Source: Planomicrobium soli (GTDB lineage: Bacteria; Bacillota; Bacilli; Bacillales_A; Planococcaceae). Taken from it: 64,000 nucleotides of DNA. A program made the translations under genes and the position numbers. Shown here piece after piece: positions 33,408 through 44,614 of this stretch (position 1 is the stretch's first letter; each line of letters opens with the position of its first letter). Under the pieces are notes generated by a model. It was not told where the DNA came from, did no database searches, and saw only the letters and a list, made by a program, of their open reading frames with translations. Location of the stretch: NCBI RefSeq assembly GCF_003014655.1, contig NZ_PYAT01000004.1:186001-250000 (forward strand), read 5' to 3'.

Positions 33408-34465
33408 GTAAAAACCTGAAAGTGTTCTTATCGCTTTTTGTTGCGATGCTGGTTCTTCTTTTGGCGGCTTGCGGAGGATCTACGACTGAACCGGAAAATA
33501 CATCCAGCGGAGAAGATTCGCAACCTAAGGCGGATGCAGCAGCGGCAGAAGAGAAATTGGTTCTTAAATTTGGAGAACTTAACCCCGATACTCATATTGT
33601 GACAAAGTCGATCTATGAATTCGGAAGGCTGATTGATGAAAAGACGGATGGCCGCATCACAGTTGAAGTTTTTCCTTCCGGACAATTGGGAGATCAGCAG
33701 ACGATGATTCAATCGCTGCAAATGGGCGCATTGGATCTGTATCGAACAAATCCATCCTATCTATCGGATTTGGGAATGGCGAAAATGAATGTTCTCCATC
33801 TGCCGTTTCTTTTCAGGGATGTGGAACACGCTTGGAACGTCATCGATTCACCGATCGGCCAGGAATTTCTGGATGTGATCAACGAATCTGGACAGCAAAT
33901 GGTCGGGCTGGGTTATTTGGCGGAAAGCCCTCGGAACTTTTTCTTCCGCAAGGAGCCGGTTACGAAACTGGAAGACATGAAAGGGTTGAAGCTGCGTGTT
34001 CCGCCTAGCCAAATGTACTTGGACATCGTTGAATCGTTTGGAGCAAGCCCAACTCCGATTGCTTTCTCGGAGCTGTACAGTGCTTTGCAGACGGGGATTG
34101 TAGATGGCGCCGAGCAGCCGATCGCAGGCTATGATGCCAATAATTATTCGGAGGTGGCTCCTTACTATACGATGAATGGCCACGAACTTGCGCCAAGTGT
34201 CATCCTGGTTTCCGAGCTTACTTGGAATTCGTTGAGTGAAGAAGACCAAAAGTTAATGAAAGAAGCAATGAAAGAAACGGAAGACTTTATGCATAAACTA
34301 GGAAAAGAAGAAGATGAGAACTCTCTTAAAACAATGGAAGAAGCTGGTGTGACAATTTCTGAACTGGAAGACCGCGAAAAATGGGTCGAAGCTGTTAAGC
34401 CGCTATATGAAAAGTATGGAGCTGAACATTTGGACGTGATCGAAAAAATCCAAGCAACTCAATAA
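33404..34465 (+). CDS. dctP: TRAP transporter solute-binding lipoprotein (DctP family)
   Basis: 353 residues. Signal peptide with lipobox 'LLLAAC' (Cys at about 23), then a Ser/Thr/Glu linker and the DctP fold: 'FGELNPDTHIVTKSIYEFGRLIDEKTDGRITVEVFPSGQLGDQQTMIQSLQMGALDL', and the substrate arginine in 'LKLRVPPSQ'. 'TPIAFSELYSALQTGIVDGAEQP' is the family hallmark. It captures an organic or sugar acid outside the cell for the DctQM permease encoded next. Confidence 0.95.
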   Translation: MSKNLKVFLSLFVAMLVLLLAACGGSTTEPENTSSGEDSQPKADAAAAEEKLVLKFGELNPDTHIVTKSIYEFGRLIDEKTDGRITVEVFPSGQLGDQQTMIQSLQMGALDLYRTNPSYLSDLGMAKMNVLHLPFLFRDVEHAWNVIDSPIGQEFLDVINESGQQMVGLGYLAESPRNFFFRKEPVTKLEDMKGLKLRVPPSQMYLDIVESFGASPTPIAFSELYSALQTGIVDGAEQPIAGYDANNYSEVAPYYTMNGHELAPSVILVSELTWNSLSEEDQKLMKEAMKETEDFMHKLGKEEDENSLKTMEEAGVTISELEDREKWVEAVKPLYEKYGAEHLDVIEKIQATQ

Positions 34466-34586
34466 GGCATAAGGGCGATTTCGTAAAGGTTCAAAATCTA
34501 GGGATAGAATCAGCAACAAGGAATTTTCCTAGATCCATGATCCAGGAAAATTCCTTTTAAATTGACTAGAAAGGCGGGGAAACCCC

Positions 34587-35051
34587 ATGCCTAATATCAG
34601 ACGGGTTTATGATCTGTTCTTTTCCACAATTCTTACGATATGCAAAATCATGCTGGCGCTGCAAATCATCATTACCTCCTATATTGTATTCGGAAGGTAT
34701 GTACTGAACAACACCCCTCCATGGGGCGAACCTGCGATTCTTATGTTGATGGTCTGGTTTTCGTTTCTAAGCAGCGCACTGGCATTCAAGGACAATACGC
34801 ATATCCGGATGAGCGTCATTGATTTGGTATTGCCCCATCGGGGATTGAAGATTTTTAAACGGATGTATTATCTCCTTACGTTAGCGTTTGCATTGTTTAT
34901 GGTGAAGGCAGGGTATGAATTGATCCAACTGACTTCCAACAGCATGATTCCCGGATTGAAGATTTCTTCTGCTTGGCTTTATTCATCCGTCATGGTGACA
35001 GGGGTCTGTATATTAGTAGCCTTATTTGGGAAAGCGAGGAAAGCAGTATGA
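34587..35051 (+). CDS. dctQ: TRAP transporter small permease subunit (DctQ)
   Basis: 154 residues, four hydrophobic helices. 'RYVLNNTPPWGEPAILMLMVWFSFLSSALAFKDNTHIRMSVI' is the conserved DctQ block (W-E-E position read as WGEP, then ..HI). ATG follows GGCGGGGAAACCCC. Its stop overlaps the start of DctM by four bases, so the two membrane subunits are co-translated. Confidence 0.94.
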   Translation: MPNIRRVYDLFFSTILTICKIMLALQIIITSYIVFGRYVLNNTPPWGEPAILMLMVWFSFLSSALAFKDNTHIRMSVIDLVLPHRGLKIFKRMYYLLTLAFALFMVKAGYELIQLTSNSMIPGLKISSAWLYSSVMVTGVCILVALFGKARKAV

Positions 35052-36346
35052 TAACAGATCCGATTGCAGTCACGATTCTTCTTGGCACCTTTATTGTCCT
35101 GATCGTCCTTGGCTTCCACATCGTTTTTGCCATCGGGATCGCTACTGTCGCTACGACGCTCTACATCGATATTCCACTGATGACAGTAGCTCAGAACATG
35201 GTCAAAGGAGTCAACGTATACGCACTGATGGCTGTTCCGTTTTTTATCATTGCCGGGGAAATAATGGGTTCCGGGGGCATTTCAAACCGGTTGATCGAGT
35301 TCTCCAATTCGCTGGTAGGTTGGGCAAGAGGCGGACTGGCTCAAGTGAATATTGTAGCCAGTATGTTTTTCGGCGGAATATCGGGCTCGTCTGCAGCCGA
35401 TACTTCCTCGATTGGATCGGTCTTGATTCCGATGATGAAAAAGTCGGGATATGATGCAGAGTTCTCGACTTCGGTTACGATGACAAGCTCTGTTCAAGGA
35501 ATCCTGATTCCTCCAAGCCACAATATGGTCCTTTTCGCATTAGTGGCAGGCGGTGTGTCAATAGGCGAATTATTTCTGGCAGGGTTGGTTCCAGGTTTCC
35601 TGCTCGGGTTGGCGCTGATGGTTTATGTCTACATTCTGGCTATCAAACGGAAATACCCGGTAGGTGATAAATTCAATTTGAAAGCGACCATTAAATCGTT
35701 TTGGAAGTCGGTTTTGGGGCTAGGAACTGTATTTATCGTCGTAGGAGGAGTTATTTCAGGAGTTTTTACAGCTACTGAGTCAGCAGCTATTGCAGTGGTA
35801 TACGCATTGATCATCACCTTCTTCGTCTACCGGGAAATTCCATTGAGAGAAATCAATGGAATTTTGGGAAGAAGCATTATGACCTTATCCATTGTAATGA
35901 TCTTGGTAGGTGTATCCAGCGCTTTCGGCTGGTTGATTTCTTATCTTAGAATTCCTGCATTTATTGCAACGAGTATTCTTGGTTTTTCTGACAGCAAATT
36001 CACTGTCATGCTGATTGTACTGATTCTGCTGTTGATATTGGGCATGTTCATGGATATGGCTTCCTTGATCCTGATCATGACTCCGATCCTTTTGCCGATT
36101 GTCGTACAAGTAGGCGTAGATCCGGTTCATTTTGGAGTCATCATGATCTTGGCATTAGGAGTCGGTCTGGTGACGCCGCCAGTAGGTTCGACGCTATTTA
36201 TTGGCAGTGCTATCGGAAAAGTGAGCATTGAAAAGCTGTCGATTGCGATGCTGCCTTTTTACGGGGTTATGGTCGCGACCTTGCTGATTATTACCTTTAT
36301 CCCTGATATCGTCCTGTTCTTGCCTAACTTGCTGGGGGATAAATAA
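35048..36346 (+). CDS. dctM: TRAP transporter large permease subunit (DctM)
   Basis: 432 residues from ATG 35048 (ATGA overlap with dctQ, GAGGAAAG upstream); in-frame codons before this lie inside dctQ. About 12 helices; family motifs 'VPFFIIAGEIMGSGGISNRLI', 'FGGISGSSAADTSSIGSVLIPMM', 'ESAAIAVVYALIITFF' and 'GLVTPPVGSTLFIGSAIG' are intact. Uses the sodium gradient to import the ligand held by DctP. Confidence 0.96.
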   Translation: MITDPIAVTILLGTFIVLIVLGFHIVFAIGIATVATTLYIDIPLMTVAQNMVKGVNVYALMAVPFFIIAGEIMGSGGISNRLIEFSNSLVGWARGGLAQVNIVASMFFGGISGSSAADTSSIGSVLIPMMKKSGYDAEFSTSVTMTSSVQGILIPPSHNMVLFALVAGGVSIGELFLAGLVPGFLLGLALMVYVYILAIKRKYPVGDKFNLKATIKSFWKSVLGLGTVFIVVGGVISGVFTATESAAIAVVYALIITFFVYREIPLREINGILGRSIMTLSIVMILVGVSSAFGWLISYLRIPAFIATSILGFSDSKFTVMLIVLILLLILGMFMDMASLILIMTPILLPIVVQVGVDPVHFGVIMILALGVGLVTPPVGSTLFIGSAIGKVSIEKLSIAMLPFYGVMVATLLIITFIPDIVLFLPNLLGDK

Positions 36347-36372
36347 AAATGTCTGAAGATTGGGGTGGGGAT

Positions 36373-36798
36373 ATGAAAAGACCTATTAAACGAATTTCCG
36401 CTGAAACCTTTTCAAAATATGGCGGCGTCTTGGGAGAGCAGGGAGCTGCAGCAGGATTCGAGGTTTTTTTCGATGAAGACGAAAAGGTCGGTTGGAGGTT
36501 GGCCGTCTCTACTTTTGAAAATACAACGATCGAAAAATTGGCGCGCCATCCGAATACGGTAGAAAGCTTCTCGCCGCTTCAGGGAATTTCACTCCTTTGC
36601 GTATCCAATTCTGAAGTGCCTGAGGAAGTTGCTGCATTTTTGTTGGACAGACCAATTTTTCTTCACAAAAACATTTGGCACGGAACGCTAGCTTTATCGG
36701 AACAAGCCGTTCTTTCAATTTGTGAGAACTCGTACGTGGAATCGGAAGAATATGAGCTGGAAAATCCTTTTGAAGTATCCGTGACAGGAGGCGTATAA
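36373..36798 (+). CDS. Ureidoglycolate lyase (AllA)-like cupin protein
   Basis: 141 residues from ATG 36373 behind GGGGTGGGG; an ATG 24 bases upstream behind GGGGGAT is also possible. The region 'LARHPNTVESFSPLQGISLLCVS' and 'FLLDRPIFLHKNIWHGTLALSE' follows the AllA pattern (HP.T.E.F.PL.G; W-H). In a sugar-acid operon an allantoin function is unlikely. I suggest a lyase or isomerase acting on a keto-acid or lactone intermediate, which is inference. Confidence 0.65.
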   Translation: MKRPIKRISAETFSKYGGVLGEQGAAAGFEVFFDEDEKVGWRLAVSTFENTTIEKLARHPNTVESFSPLQGISLLCVSNSEVPEEVAAFLLDRPIFLHKNIWHGTLALSEQAVLSICENSYVESEEYELENPFEVSVTGGV

Positions 36799-36802
36799 GC
36801 CA

Positions 36803-37765
36803 TTGGAAATCTTTCCTGGTGTCCATAGAATTGAAGTGCATTATCACAATCGCTACCTGTTCCAGCATATTTTGGTTGGAACAGACAATCTTCTTTTTAT
36901 CGATTCTGGAGTGGCTGCAACTCCGATGGAGGCAATCGGGCCATATGTTGACAAGGAAAAAATAGTGGAAGAACAATCCCCGTTTTTACTGGTCACGCAC
37001 GGGGATTCGGATCATAGCGGAGGAAACGCGGCATTGAAAACGTTATTCCCGAAACTGAAGATAATGGCGCACCGATTCGACAGCGAGAATATTGAAGATC
37101 CAAACCAGCTTTTGAAGAATCGGTATAACGAACTGGAACATCTGGGTTTGGCTTATAGCGAAGAAAAAAACAAGCAGTCCTTAAAGAATATGGGAGAAAA
37201 ATGCAGCGTAGATATCGCCTTGGCCGGAGAGGAAAGTTTCCGGTTGTCAGCCGACTGGAAAGTCCAGTTACAGCATTCACCGGGACATACGAAAGGGCAC
37301 ATGATGGTATATGATCCAAAAAACCGGATGGCCATTGTTGCTGACGCCATACTCGGAAAAGGAGTTCCGGCAAGAGAGGGAGGCTTGGCTCTATGCCCCA
37401 CCAACCGCTATCCCGGGATGTATCTTGAGACCATTACGGAGATAGAAGCTCTGGATATTGACCATCTTCTGACAAGCCACTTTCCGCTCATTTCCGGAAA
37501 AGAAGAAATTGCTCGCTTCGTAGCCGAAAGCAGGGAGTTTGTTGCTATGGTGGATGCTTACATCTTAAACGAAGTTGAAAAAGAAGGTTCTGTTTCTGTT
37601 AGGAGTTTGATCGATCATGTAGGAAAGAAACTGGGGGATTGGCCGGAGGAAAAAAATTTCGATTTGTTTTATTGCCTCCAGGGCGGACTCGAAGAACTGG
37701 CCCGGCAGGGAATGGTGAAGCCAGTAGAGAACGGGCAAGAAATTGTTTGGCAGAGAAGAGATTAG
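36803..37765 (+). CDS. MBL-fold metallo-hydrolase
   Basis: 320 residues from TTG 36803, about 11 bases after GGAGG. Metallo-beta-lactamase fold with 'LLVTHGDSDHSGG' (HxDxDH; the usual second His is Asp), 'HSPGHTKGHMMVY', 'IVADAI' (bridging Asp) and 'TSHFPL' (last His). A C-terminal helical domain of about 90 residues follows. Lactonases and thioesterases occur in this fold. In this operon, opening a sugar lactone is a plausible job. Confidence 0.85.
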   Translation: MEIFPGVHRIEVHYHNRYLFQHILVGTDNLLFIDSGVAATPMEAIGPYVDKEKIVEEQSPFLLVTHGDSDHSGGNAALKTLFPKLKIMAHRFDSENIEDPNQLLKNRYNELEHLGLAYSEEKNKQSLKNMGEKCSVDIALAGEESFRLSADWKVQLQHSPGHTKGHMMVYDPKNRMAIVADAILGKGVPAREGGLALCPTNRYPGMYLETITEIEALDIDHLLTSHFPLISGKEEIARFVAESREFVAMVDAYILNEVEKEGSVSVRSLIDHVGKKLGDWPEEKNFDLFYCLQGGLEELARQGMVKPVENGQEIVWQRRD

Positions 37766-37777
37766 GGTGGTGCGGAT

Positions 37778-38533
37778 ATGAAAACAGCGATTGTTACAGG
37801 AGGCGGTTCCGGTATTGGAAAAGCCATTGCAAAAGAACTGGCCCAGGAAGGTTACCGGGTAGTGCTGGGCGACCGGAACGAAGATAATGCCGCATTGGTG
37901 GCAGAGGATATCAATAAAAACGGGGGAGAAGCGCGCGCACTATTGGTGGATATCGCAGATGAAGAATCCATTATCCAAATGATCGAAAAGACTGTGGAAT
38001 GGACAGGGAAAATTGATCTGCTGGTGAATAATGCGGGAGTGAATTTTCGGTATAGCGTTGAAGATTGCCCGCCCGATGAGTTCGATCTTTGTATCGCGAT
38101 CAATCTAAAAGGCCATTATTTATGTTCTAAGCATGCGATTCCTTTAATGAAAAAAGAACCCGGTGCAAATATCGTGAATATCGCTTCTACACACGCGATC
38201 CGTACGCAGCCGAACTTTTTTCCTTATAACGCTACAAAAGGCGGCATTATCAGCATGACGAAAGGGATGGCGATCGACTTGAGCAAAGACGGGATCAGGG
38301 TGAATGCCGTGTGTCCAGGATTCATAGAGACAGCAATCATGGATCCGGAGTTCTATGAAAAAAGCGGTTATTTAGAGAAGGTGTTGCCTTACCATCCTGC
38401 AGGGCGCATCGGGCAGCCGGAAGATATTGCGTATGCGGTAGCTTTTCTGGCATCCCGGAAAGCGTCGTTCATCAATGGAGAGGCGCTGGTCGTGGATGGT
38501 GGAAGAAATTCATTGACCTACACCTTGCAGTAG
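37778..38533 (+). CDS. Short-chain dehydrogenase/reductase
   Basis: 251 residues. Cofactor motif 'VTGGGSGIGKAIA' with 'GDRNEDNA' (Asp at the end of beta-2 suggests NAD), 'NNAGV', catalytic S in 'VNIASTHAI', Y and K in 'YNATKGGII', and 'VCPGFIETAIM'. Ends 'NGEALVVDGG', as in glucose/gluconate-type SDRs. It begins 12 bases after the MBL gene. Likely oxidises a sugar or sugar-acid hydroxyl in the pathway. Confidence 0.94.
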   Translation: MKTAIVTGGGSGIGKAIAKELAQEGYRVVLGDRNEDNAALVAEDINKNGGEARALLVDIADEESIIQMIEKTVEWTGKIDLLVNNAGVNFRYSVEDCPPDEFDLCIAINLKGHYLCSKHAIPLMKKEPGANIVNIASTHAIRTQPNFFPYNATKGGIISMTKGMAIDLSKDGIRVNAVCPGFIETAIMDPEFYEKSGYLEKVLPYHPAGRIGQPEDIAYAVAFLASRKASFINGEALVVDGGRNSLTYTLQ

Positions 38534-38543
38534 GTGATGGCTG

Positions 38544-39416
38544 ATGGATCCGATTAGTCACCGCAATTCCATCCATATCTCTGTCGATGATGTGATCGAA
38601 ATGCTTCGGGAACTGGAGCAGCGTAAGTACGGATCAGTATGGGACCACCCGGCTTTTTCGTTTTTTCGACAACTTCACGAGCAGTATGGTGCTGTTTTTT
38701 CGCTGTACTGTTTTTACTCCAGAAATGACGGCCGGTGGAACTTAGACAGAATGCCGGAACACTTCAAGGGAGAATTCGAGCAATCTTCAGGATGGCTGCG
38801 ATTTGGGTTTCATTCTTATGGCTATGAAACCAAGTACTGCTTGTCCAATGAAAGCCTGTCGGCAAAAGAAGCGCTCGACCATTATTCCATTATTACGGAT
38901 GCTATTTGCAGGTTTGCCGGTGTCCAAGCCCTTGATAGTGTCCCGAGAATCCATTTCTATTATGGAACACGGGAGAAAATCAGGGTCTGGAGAGATGCAA
39001 AGCATGGAATTACAGGATTGCTGACGGCAGATGATTCGAGAGACGAGGTCTATTATTTAGATGGATGCCAAAGGGAACAGCTGCTAGAAAAGGAACGTTA
39101 TTTTGATGCTGATGAAAAGCTTTTCTTCATTAAAACAAATTTGCGGCTGGAGAATGAACCAGCTCCTGTTCTGAAGCTGGAGGCCAGGAAAAATGCTTTT
39201 CATGACCGGGAGCATAGCCAGTGTATTTTTACGCATGAAAACCAGTTGGATTCCCCGGAAATCAAAAAGAAGATAATGGACTGCTGCGAATGGGCAAATG
39301 TGAACGGCTATAAATTCGGGTTTCCGATGGATGCATTGCCGGATTGCCGGAAAGGAGATGCCAATGCCGATACATCCCGAAATTCAAAAATTCCTGGAAG
39401 CCCAACCGGTTCCTGA
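38544..39416 (+). CDS. Divergent polysaccharide-deacetylase-like protein
   Basis: 290 residues. The opening 'IHISVDDVIEMLRELEQ' and 'FSLYCFYSRN', then 'LRFGFHSYGYE', resemble the D-D and H-S-Y metal strands of NodB-fold deacetylases, but the later arginine and histidine motifs are hard to place. The C-terminal part 'FTHENQLDSPEIKKKIMDCCEWANVNGYKFGFPMD' could be the final strands. The last 18 codons overlap the next gene. Role in the operon is unknown; a sugar deacetylase or de-esterase would fit beside the esterase. Confidence 0.6.
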   Translation: MDPISHRNSIHISVDDVIEMLRELEQRKYGSVWDHPAFSFFRQLHEQYGAVFSLYCFYSRNDGRWNLDRMPEHFKGEFEQSSGWLRFGFHSYGYETKYCLSNESLSAKEALDHYSIITDAICRFAGVQALDSVPRIHFYYGTREKIRVWRDAKHGITGLLTADDSRDEVYYLDGCQREQLLEKERYFDADEKLFFIKTNLRLENEPAPVLKLEARKNAFHDREHSQCIFTHENQLDSPEIKKKIMDCCEWANVNGYKFGFPMDALPDCRKGDANADTSRNSKIPGSPTGS

Positions 39417-40344
39417 AGCTGGCCATATTCCGGCTTTGGAAGAACTTCGCATGAGAAACAAGGAGATGACGGTTCCTTTCGAGCAGCGGCCGCCTGTCTT
39501 TTCGGTTGAGGATATGCAAATTCCACTGGAGAAGAGATCCATTGCCATCCGCGTCTATACACCGGAAGGACAAGGGCCGTTCCCGCTTTTTCTCTATTTC
39601 CACGGCGGCGGTTTTGTTTTGGGAAATCTGGATACGCATGATGTGATTTGCCGTAAACTTGCTAACTCTAGCCAACATAAAGTGGTTTCAGTAGACTATC
39701 GGCTGGCTCCTGAATCGCCATTTCCTGCAGCACTCGAGGATTGTTATGCAGCACTGGAATGGCTATGGCTAAATGGCGATAGACTGGACGGCGACAGCTC
39801 CCGCATCAGCATCGGGGGAGACAGTGCCGGGGGAAACCTGGCGGCGGCTGTCTGTATAATGGCGCGTGACCGCCAGAAGAGCATGGTATCGAAGCAAGTC
39901 CTGCTCTACCCTGTAATCGATCATTTCCAGGCAGGTGAAGAAACGGTCTATGATTCTTATTATCGATTTGACCAGCATGGATTGTCTAGGATGAGAATGA
40001 GCCTTTTCTGGCAGCATTATTTAAAGACGCCAGGAAGAGGAAATCATCCGTACGCTTCGCCTATAAGGGCCGAAAGCCTCCAAAATCTTCCGGCATGCCT
40101 GGTTATTACGGCAGAATATGACATTCTGCGGGATGAGGGAGAACGTTATGCTGAGCGCTTAAAGCATGAAGGAACCCCTGTTTTTCACAAAAGGATACAG
40201 AGGATGAACCATGGCTTTTTAAATCGTTTTCATAGGTTGGAAGAATCGGAGGAGGCATTCCGTTCGATAGCTGAATTCTTGAACCAACCGGGTGGAGACT
40301 CTGTAGGAAATAGAGACGGACAAAAAAGTGGTGCTCAAAAATAA
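39364..40344 (+). CDS. Alpha/beta-hydrolase of the hormone-sensitive-lipase family
   Basis: 326 residues from ATG 39364, six bases after AAGGAG; it overlaps the end of the preceding gene in another frame by 53 bases. 'YFHGGGFVLG' is the oxyanion HGGG, 'IGGDSAGGNLAAAV' holds the nucleophile serine, 'EYDILRDEGERYAERL' the acid, and 'RMNHGFLN' the histidine. Such enzymes remove short acyl groups from esters. Here it may strip O-acetyl groups from the imported sugar acid or open a lactone. Confidence 0.92.
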   Translation: MPIHPEIQKFLEAQPVPEAGHIPALEELRMRNKEMTVPFEQRPPVFSVEDMQIPLEKRSIAIRVYTPEGQGPFPLFLYFHGGGFVLGNLDTHDVICRKLANSSQHKVVSVDYRLAPESPFPAALEDCYAALEWLWLNGDRLDGDSSRISIGGDSAGGNLAAAVCIMARDRQKSMVSKQVLLYPVIDHFQAGEETVYDSYYRFDQHGLSRMRMSLFWQHYLKTPGRGNHPYASPIRAESLQNLPACLVITAEYDILRDEGERYAERLKHEGTPVFHKRIQRMNHGFLNRFHRLEESEEAFRSIAEFLNQPGGDSVGNRDGQKSGAQK

Positions 40345-40357
40345 AGGAGGTTTTTAC

Positions 40358-41296
40358 ATGGATTACAAAAGGTTCAGCAAAGAGTTGGAAACAATTTCAG
40401 GAATCAGCCTTACACCGTTCAAGGAAGGAACAAAAGAAATCGACTGGGATGCGTTAAAAGAGAATATCGAATTCTTGATCGCAAACGGAGTTGAAGTGAT
40501 TGTTCCGTGTGGAAATACGAGCGAGTTTTATGCTTTGACCATTGAAGAGGCAAAAGAAGAAGTGAAACGAGTGGTGGAGATCGTCAACGGTCGGGCAAAA
40601 GTGGTGGCTGGCATCGGCTATTCGATGAAGACGGCCATAGAGCTTGGGAAAGATGCGGAACAAGTGGGGGCGGACGCTGTGATGATACATATGCCTGTTC
40701 ATCCTTATATCACAAATGAAGGCTTGACCGACTATTTTAGAGGAATAATCGAAGCCCTCAATATCCCTTCTTTGATTTACTTCAAAGATTCTTCAATCAG
40801 CGATACCGTCATCAAGCAACTCGCTTCCCTGGACAAGTTAGTGGGAATCAAATACGCCATCAATGACTTGCCGCGTTTTGCCAAAATCGTTGCTGAAGTT
40901 CCGGCAGAAGAAAACAACCTCACGTGGATTTGCGGAACAGCCGAAAAATGGGCGCCATTTTTCTTTAATGCCGGAGCTAAAGGATTTACTTCCGGCCTTG
41001 TTAATCTCTATCCGCAAAAATCTTTTGAGCTGTTGACTGCTTTGCAGGAAGGAGATCAGGAAACAGTTTGGAAACTATGGCGAGAAGTGCTGCCGTTTGA
41101 AGATCTGCGTGCCAAGTACAATAACGGCAATAATGTGGTCGTGATAAAAGAGGCGATGGAATTGGCAGGATTAAGAGCAGGCGTCACAAGAGAACCTGTG
41201 GGTCCGCTGGATGCAACCGACAGGCAGGCAGTTATGGATTTGCTGGAAGCATGGGGTTTTGAATTGAAAAGTGAAAATATGATTTCGAAAGGCTGA
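40358..41296 (+). CDS. DapA-family lyase (5-dehydro-4-deoxyglucarate dehydratase-like)
   Basis: 312 residues from ATG 40358, behind AAAGGAGG. TIM-barrel class I aldolase/dehydratase: 'GISLTPF', 'GVEVIVPCGNTSEFYALT' (GN[TS]SE), Tyr in 'HMPVHPYI', Schiff-base lysine in 'LIYFKDSSIS' and 'GIKYAINDL'. The GNTSE and YFKDSS blocks fit KdgD-type enzymes, which convert 5-dehydro-4-deoxyglucarate to 2,5-dioxopentanoate with loss of water and CO2. The 2,5-dioxopentanoate dehydrogenase-like gene two positions on supports this. Confidence 0.88.
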   Translation: MDYKRFSKELETISGISLTPFKEGTKEIDWDALKENIEFLIANGVEVIVPCGNTSEFYALTIEEAKEEVKRVVEIVNGRAKVVAGIGYSMKTAIELGKDAEQVGADAVMIHMPVHPYITNEGLTDYFRGIIEALNIPSLIYFKDSSISDTVIKQLASLDKLVGIKYAINDLPRFAKIVAEVPAEENNLTWICGTAEKWAPFFFNAGAKGFTSGLVNLYPQKSFELLTALQEGDQETVWKLWREVLPFEDLRAKYNNGNNVVVIKEAMELAGLRAGVTREPVGPLDATDRQAVMDLLEAWGFELKSENMISKG

Positions 41297-42514
<1,218 letters not shown>

Positions 42515-42604
42515 AGAGAAAAAGAGGTTTAGAGCCTTGCATTTTCAGCAGAAAGTATGCAGAACGTTCATATAGCCCGGGTCTTAAAACCAAGGAGGGA
42601 TAAC

Positions 42605-44071
42605 ATGACAGTAAACACAGAAACGAAAACGTACATGAACTATATTAACGGTGAATGGAAAGTATCCGATACAGGCAAGACTAGCGACAGTTTCAACCCG
42701 TCTAATAGCCAGGAAGTGCTCGGCTCTTTTCAAATGTCATCCGCCAACGATTTGGATGAAGCAGTAAAAGCGGCAAAGGCTGCTCAAAAAGCCTGGCGCA
42801 AACTCTCCGGTACAGCAAGAGGCGATTTTCTTTTCAAAGTGGCAGCTGTCCTGGAAGAAAAGACCGAATATGTAGCAGAAGCGATGACCAAGGAAATGGG
42901 CAAGACCTTCACCGAAGCAAAAGGAGAAACGGCGCGCGGCGTCGCCATTCTTCGGTACTATGCAGGTGAAGGCATGCGGCCTGTAGGAGATGTGATTCCT
43001 TCATCCGACAGCGAAGCGTTGATGTTTACAACACGGACCCCCCTTGGGGTAGTTGGCGTCATCACTCCTTGGAATTTTCCAGTAGCCATTCCGATATGGA
43101 AAATGGCACCAGCGCTTATTTATGGAAACACGGTTGTTCTAAAGCCGGCAAGCGATACGGCTGTCACTGCCGCGCGTGTAATCGAATGCTTCCATGAAGC
43201 AGGATTGCCGAAAGGCGTTGTGAACATGATCACGGGTTCTGGGTCAGTCATAGGTCAAGGCTTGGCGGAACATCCAGGTGTGGACGGCATCACCTTTACA
43301 GGATCCAATGCAATAGGAAAGCAGATTGGGCGTGCAGCACTTGATCGTGGCATCAAATACCAGTTGGAAATGGGCGGAAAAAACCCGGTTATTGTCGCAG
43401 ATGATGCAGATCTGGATTTGGCAGTGGCTGCGACAATCAGTGGGGGATTGAAATCGACAGGCCAAAAATGCACAGCGACCAGCCGGGTTATTGTCCAGCA
43501 AGGTGTCTACGAAGAATTCCGTGAAAAACTGATTCAGAAAGTGTCAGAGATCACCGTCGGAAACGGGATGGAAGACAGCAGTTGGATGGGGCCGGTAGCG
43601 AGCAAAAACCAATTGGATAATGTCCTGTCCTATATCGAAAAAGGCAAAGCGGAAGGTGCAGAACTGCTTCATGGAGGAAATCGCGTGACGGCTAACGGGC
43701 TCGGCAACGGGTATTTTGTCGAACCGACGGTTTTTGATAAAGTTACAGCTGACATGACCATCGCCCGGGAAGAAATTTTCGGTCCGGTGCTGGCGTTGCT
43801 GAAAGTGGAGACGTTAGAAGAGGCAATAAAGTTGGCTAATGACTCGGAATACGGATTGAGCGCTTCGATTTTTACGACGAATATCGGCAATATGCTGGAA
43901 TTCATCAATGATATGGAAGCCGGGCTTGTCCGTGTTAATGCAGAAAGCGCTGGCGTGGAATTACAGGCTCCATTTGGCGGTATGAAGCAGTCAAGCTCTC
44001 ATTCCCGTGAACAAGGGCGTGCCGCCATCGAATTCTTTACGTCGATCAAAACGGTATTTGTAAAAAAATAA
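42605..44071 (+). CDS. Aldehyde dehydrogenase, 2,5-dioxopentanoate (KG-semialdehyde) type
   Basis: 488 residues from ATG 42605, behind AAGGAGGG. NAD(P)-dependent: '[36 protein letters not shown]', general base E in '[13 protein letters not shown]', nucleophile C in '[14 protein letters not shown]', 'EEIFGPVL'. Close in layout to alpha-ketoglutaric semialdehyde dehydrogenases. It would oxidise the product of the DapA-type lyase to 2-oxoglutarate for the TCA cycle. Last gene of the catabolic run. Confidence 0.93.
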   Translation: MTVNTETKTYMNYINGEWKVSDTGKTSDSFNPSNSQEVLGSFQMSSANDLDEAVKAAKAAQKAWRKLSGTARGDFLFKVAAVLEEKTEYVAEAMTKEMGKTFTEAKGETARGVAILRYYAGEGMRPVGDVIPSSDSEALMFTTRTPLGVVGVITPWNFPVAIPIWKMAPALIYGNTVVLKPASDTAVTAARVIECFHEAGLPKGVVNMITGSGSVIGQGLAEHPGVDGITFTGSNAIGKQIGRAALDRGIKYQLEMGGKNPVIVADDADLDLAVAATISGGLKSTGQKCTATSRVIVQQGVYEEFREKLIQKVSEITVGNGMEDSSWMGPVASKNQLDNVLSYIEKGKAEGAELLHGGNRVTANGLGNGYFVEPTVFDKVTADMTIAREEIFGPVLALLKVETLEEAIKLANDSEYGLSASIFTTNIGNMLEFINDMEAGLVRVNAESAGVELQAPFGGMKQSSSHSREQGRAAIEFFTSIKTVFVKK

Positions 44072-44179
44072 AAAAGTAGTAATTTAGGCGAAAGGCTGTC
44101 TGCTGCTTTCAGATGGAAAATCCAATTAGTATAAAGTCACTTTACCGACAACAACTTAGTTTTTTTCTGCAATTGCATA

Positions 44180-44240
44180 CCAGTAAACCCCTATCCTGAA
44201 ATTTTAATGTTTTTAGGACAGGGGTTTTTCTGTTTACTGG
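44180..44240 (+). terminator. Hairpin-family member 3; terminator of the catabolic operon
   Basis: CCAGTAAA and TTTACTGG form an outer pair around CCCCTATCCTGAAA/TTTTTAGGACAGGGG with core TTTTAATG. T5 follows the inner stem. Same scaffold as 13179 and 24186. Confidence 0.8.
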
Positions 44241-44614
44241 ATTACTGGGTCTCCATAATCATACTTAAAACAGAAGCACCACAGTTTAATGCCGTCACTT
44301 CCACTTTTAGGGCAGATGAGAATTGCCAAATCTTGATTCAGCAGTTTTAAGTGTAAATTGGAAAATCTTCTTCCACTACGGTTTCAAAAAAGCTGTTTAT
44401 TATACAAGGTGATTCATTTTTATGCTATTTAAAATCAGAAGAACGTAGTTTTTAAAAATAGTTTAACCCTATTTTGCTCAATGATATTATTACATTTAGG
44501 TAAATTGAATCTATAAGAGAGAAGGAAGTGGACAATATAGAAATAAGCTTGTGCATAAAAATGCACAAGGATTGAAAGGGTATGTTGGCAAACAATTTGT
44601 AAGGGGGAAGAAAG
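44241..44614. other. Gene-free stretch before the NhaC gene
   Basis: About 370 bases without a supported gene or clear promoter; AAGGGGGAAG lies just before the ATG at 44615. Confidence 0.5.

Noticed and set aside
36373-36798. Allantoin pathway together with the 26-29 kb amidohydrolase
   Set aside because: The AllA-like gene lies within a TRAP/sugar-acid operon far from the amidohydrolase, and no allantoate amidohydrolase is present; a shared pathway is not supported.
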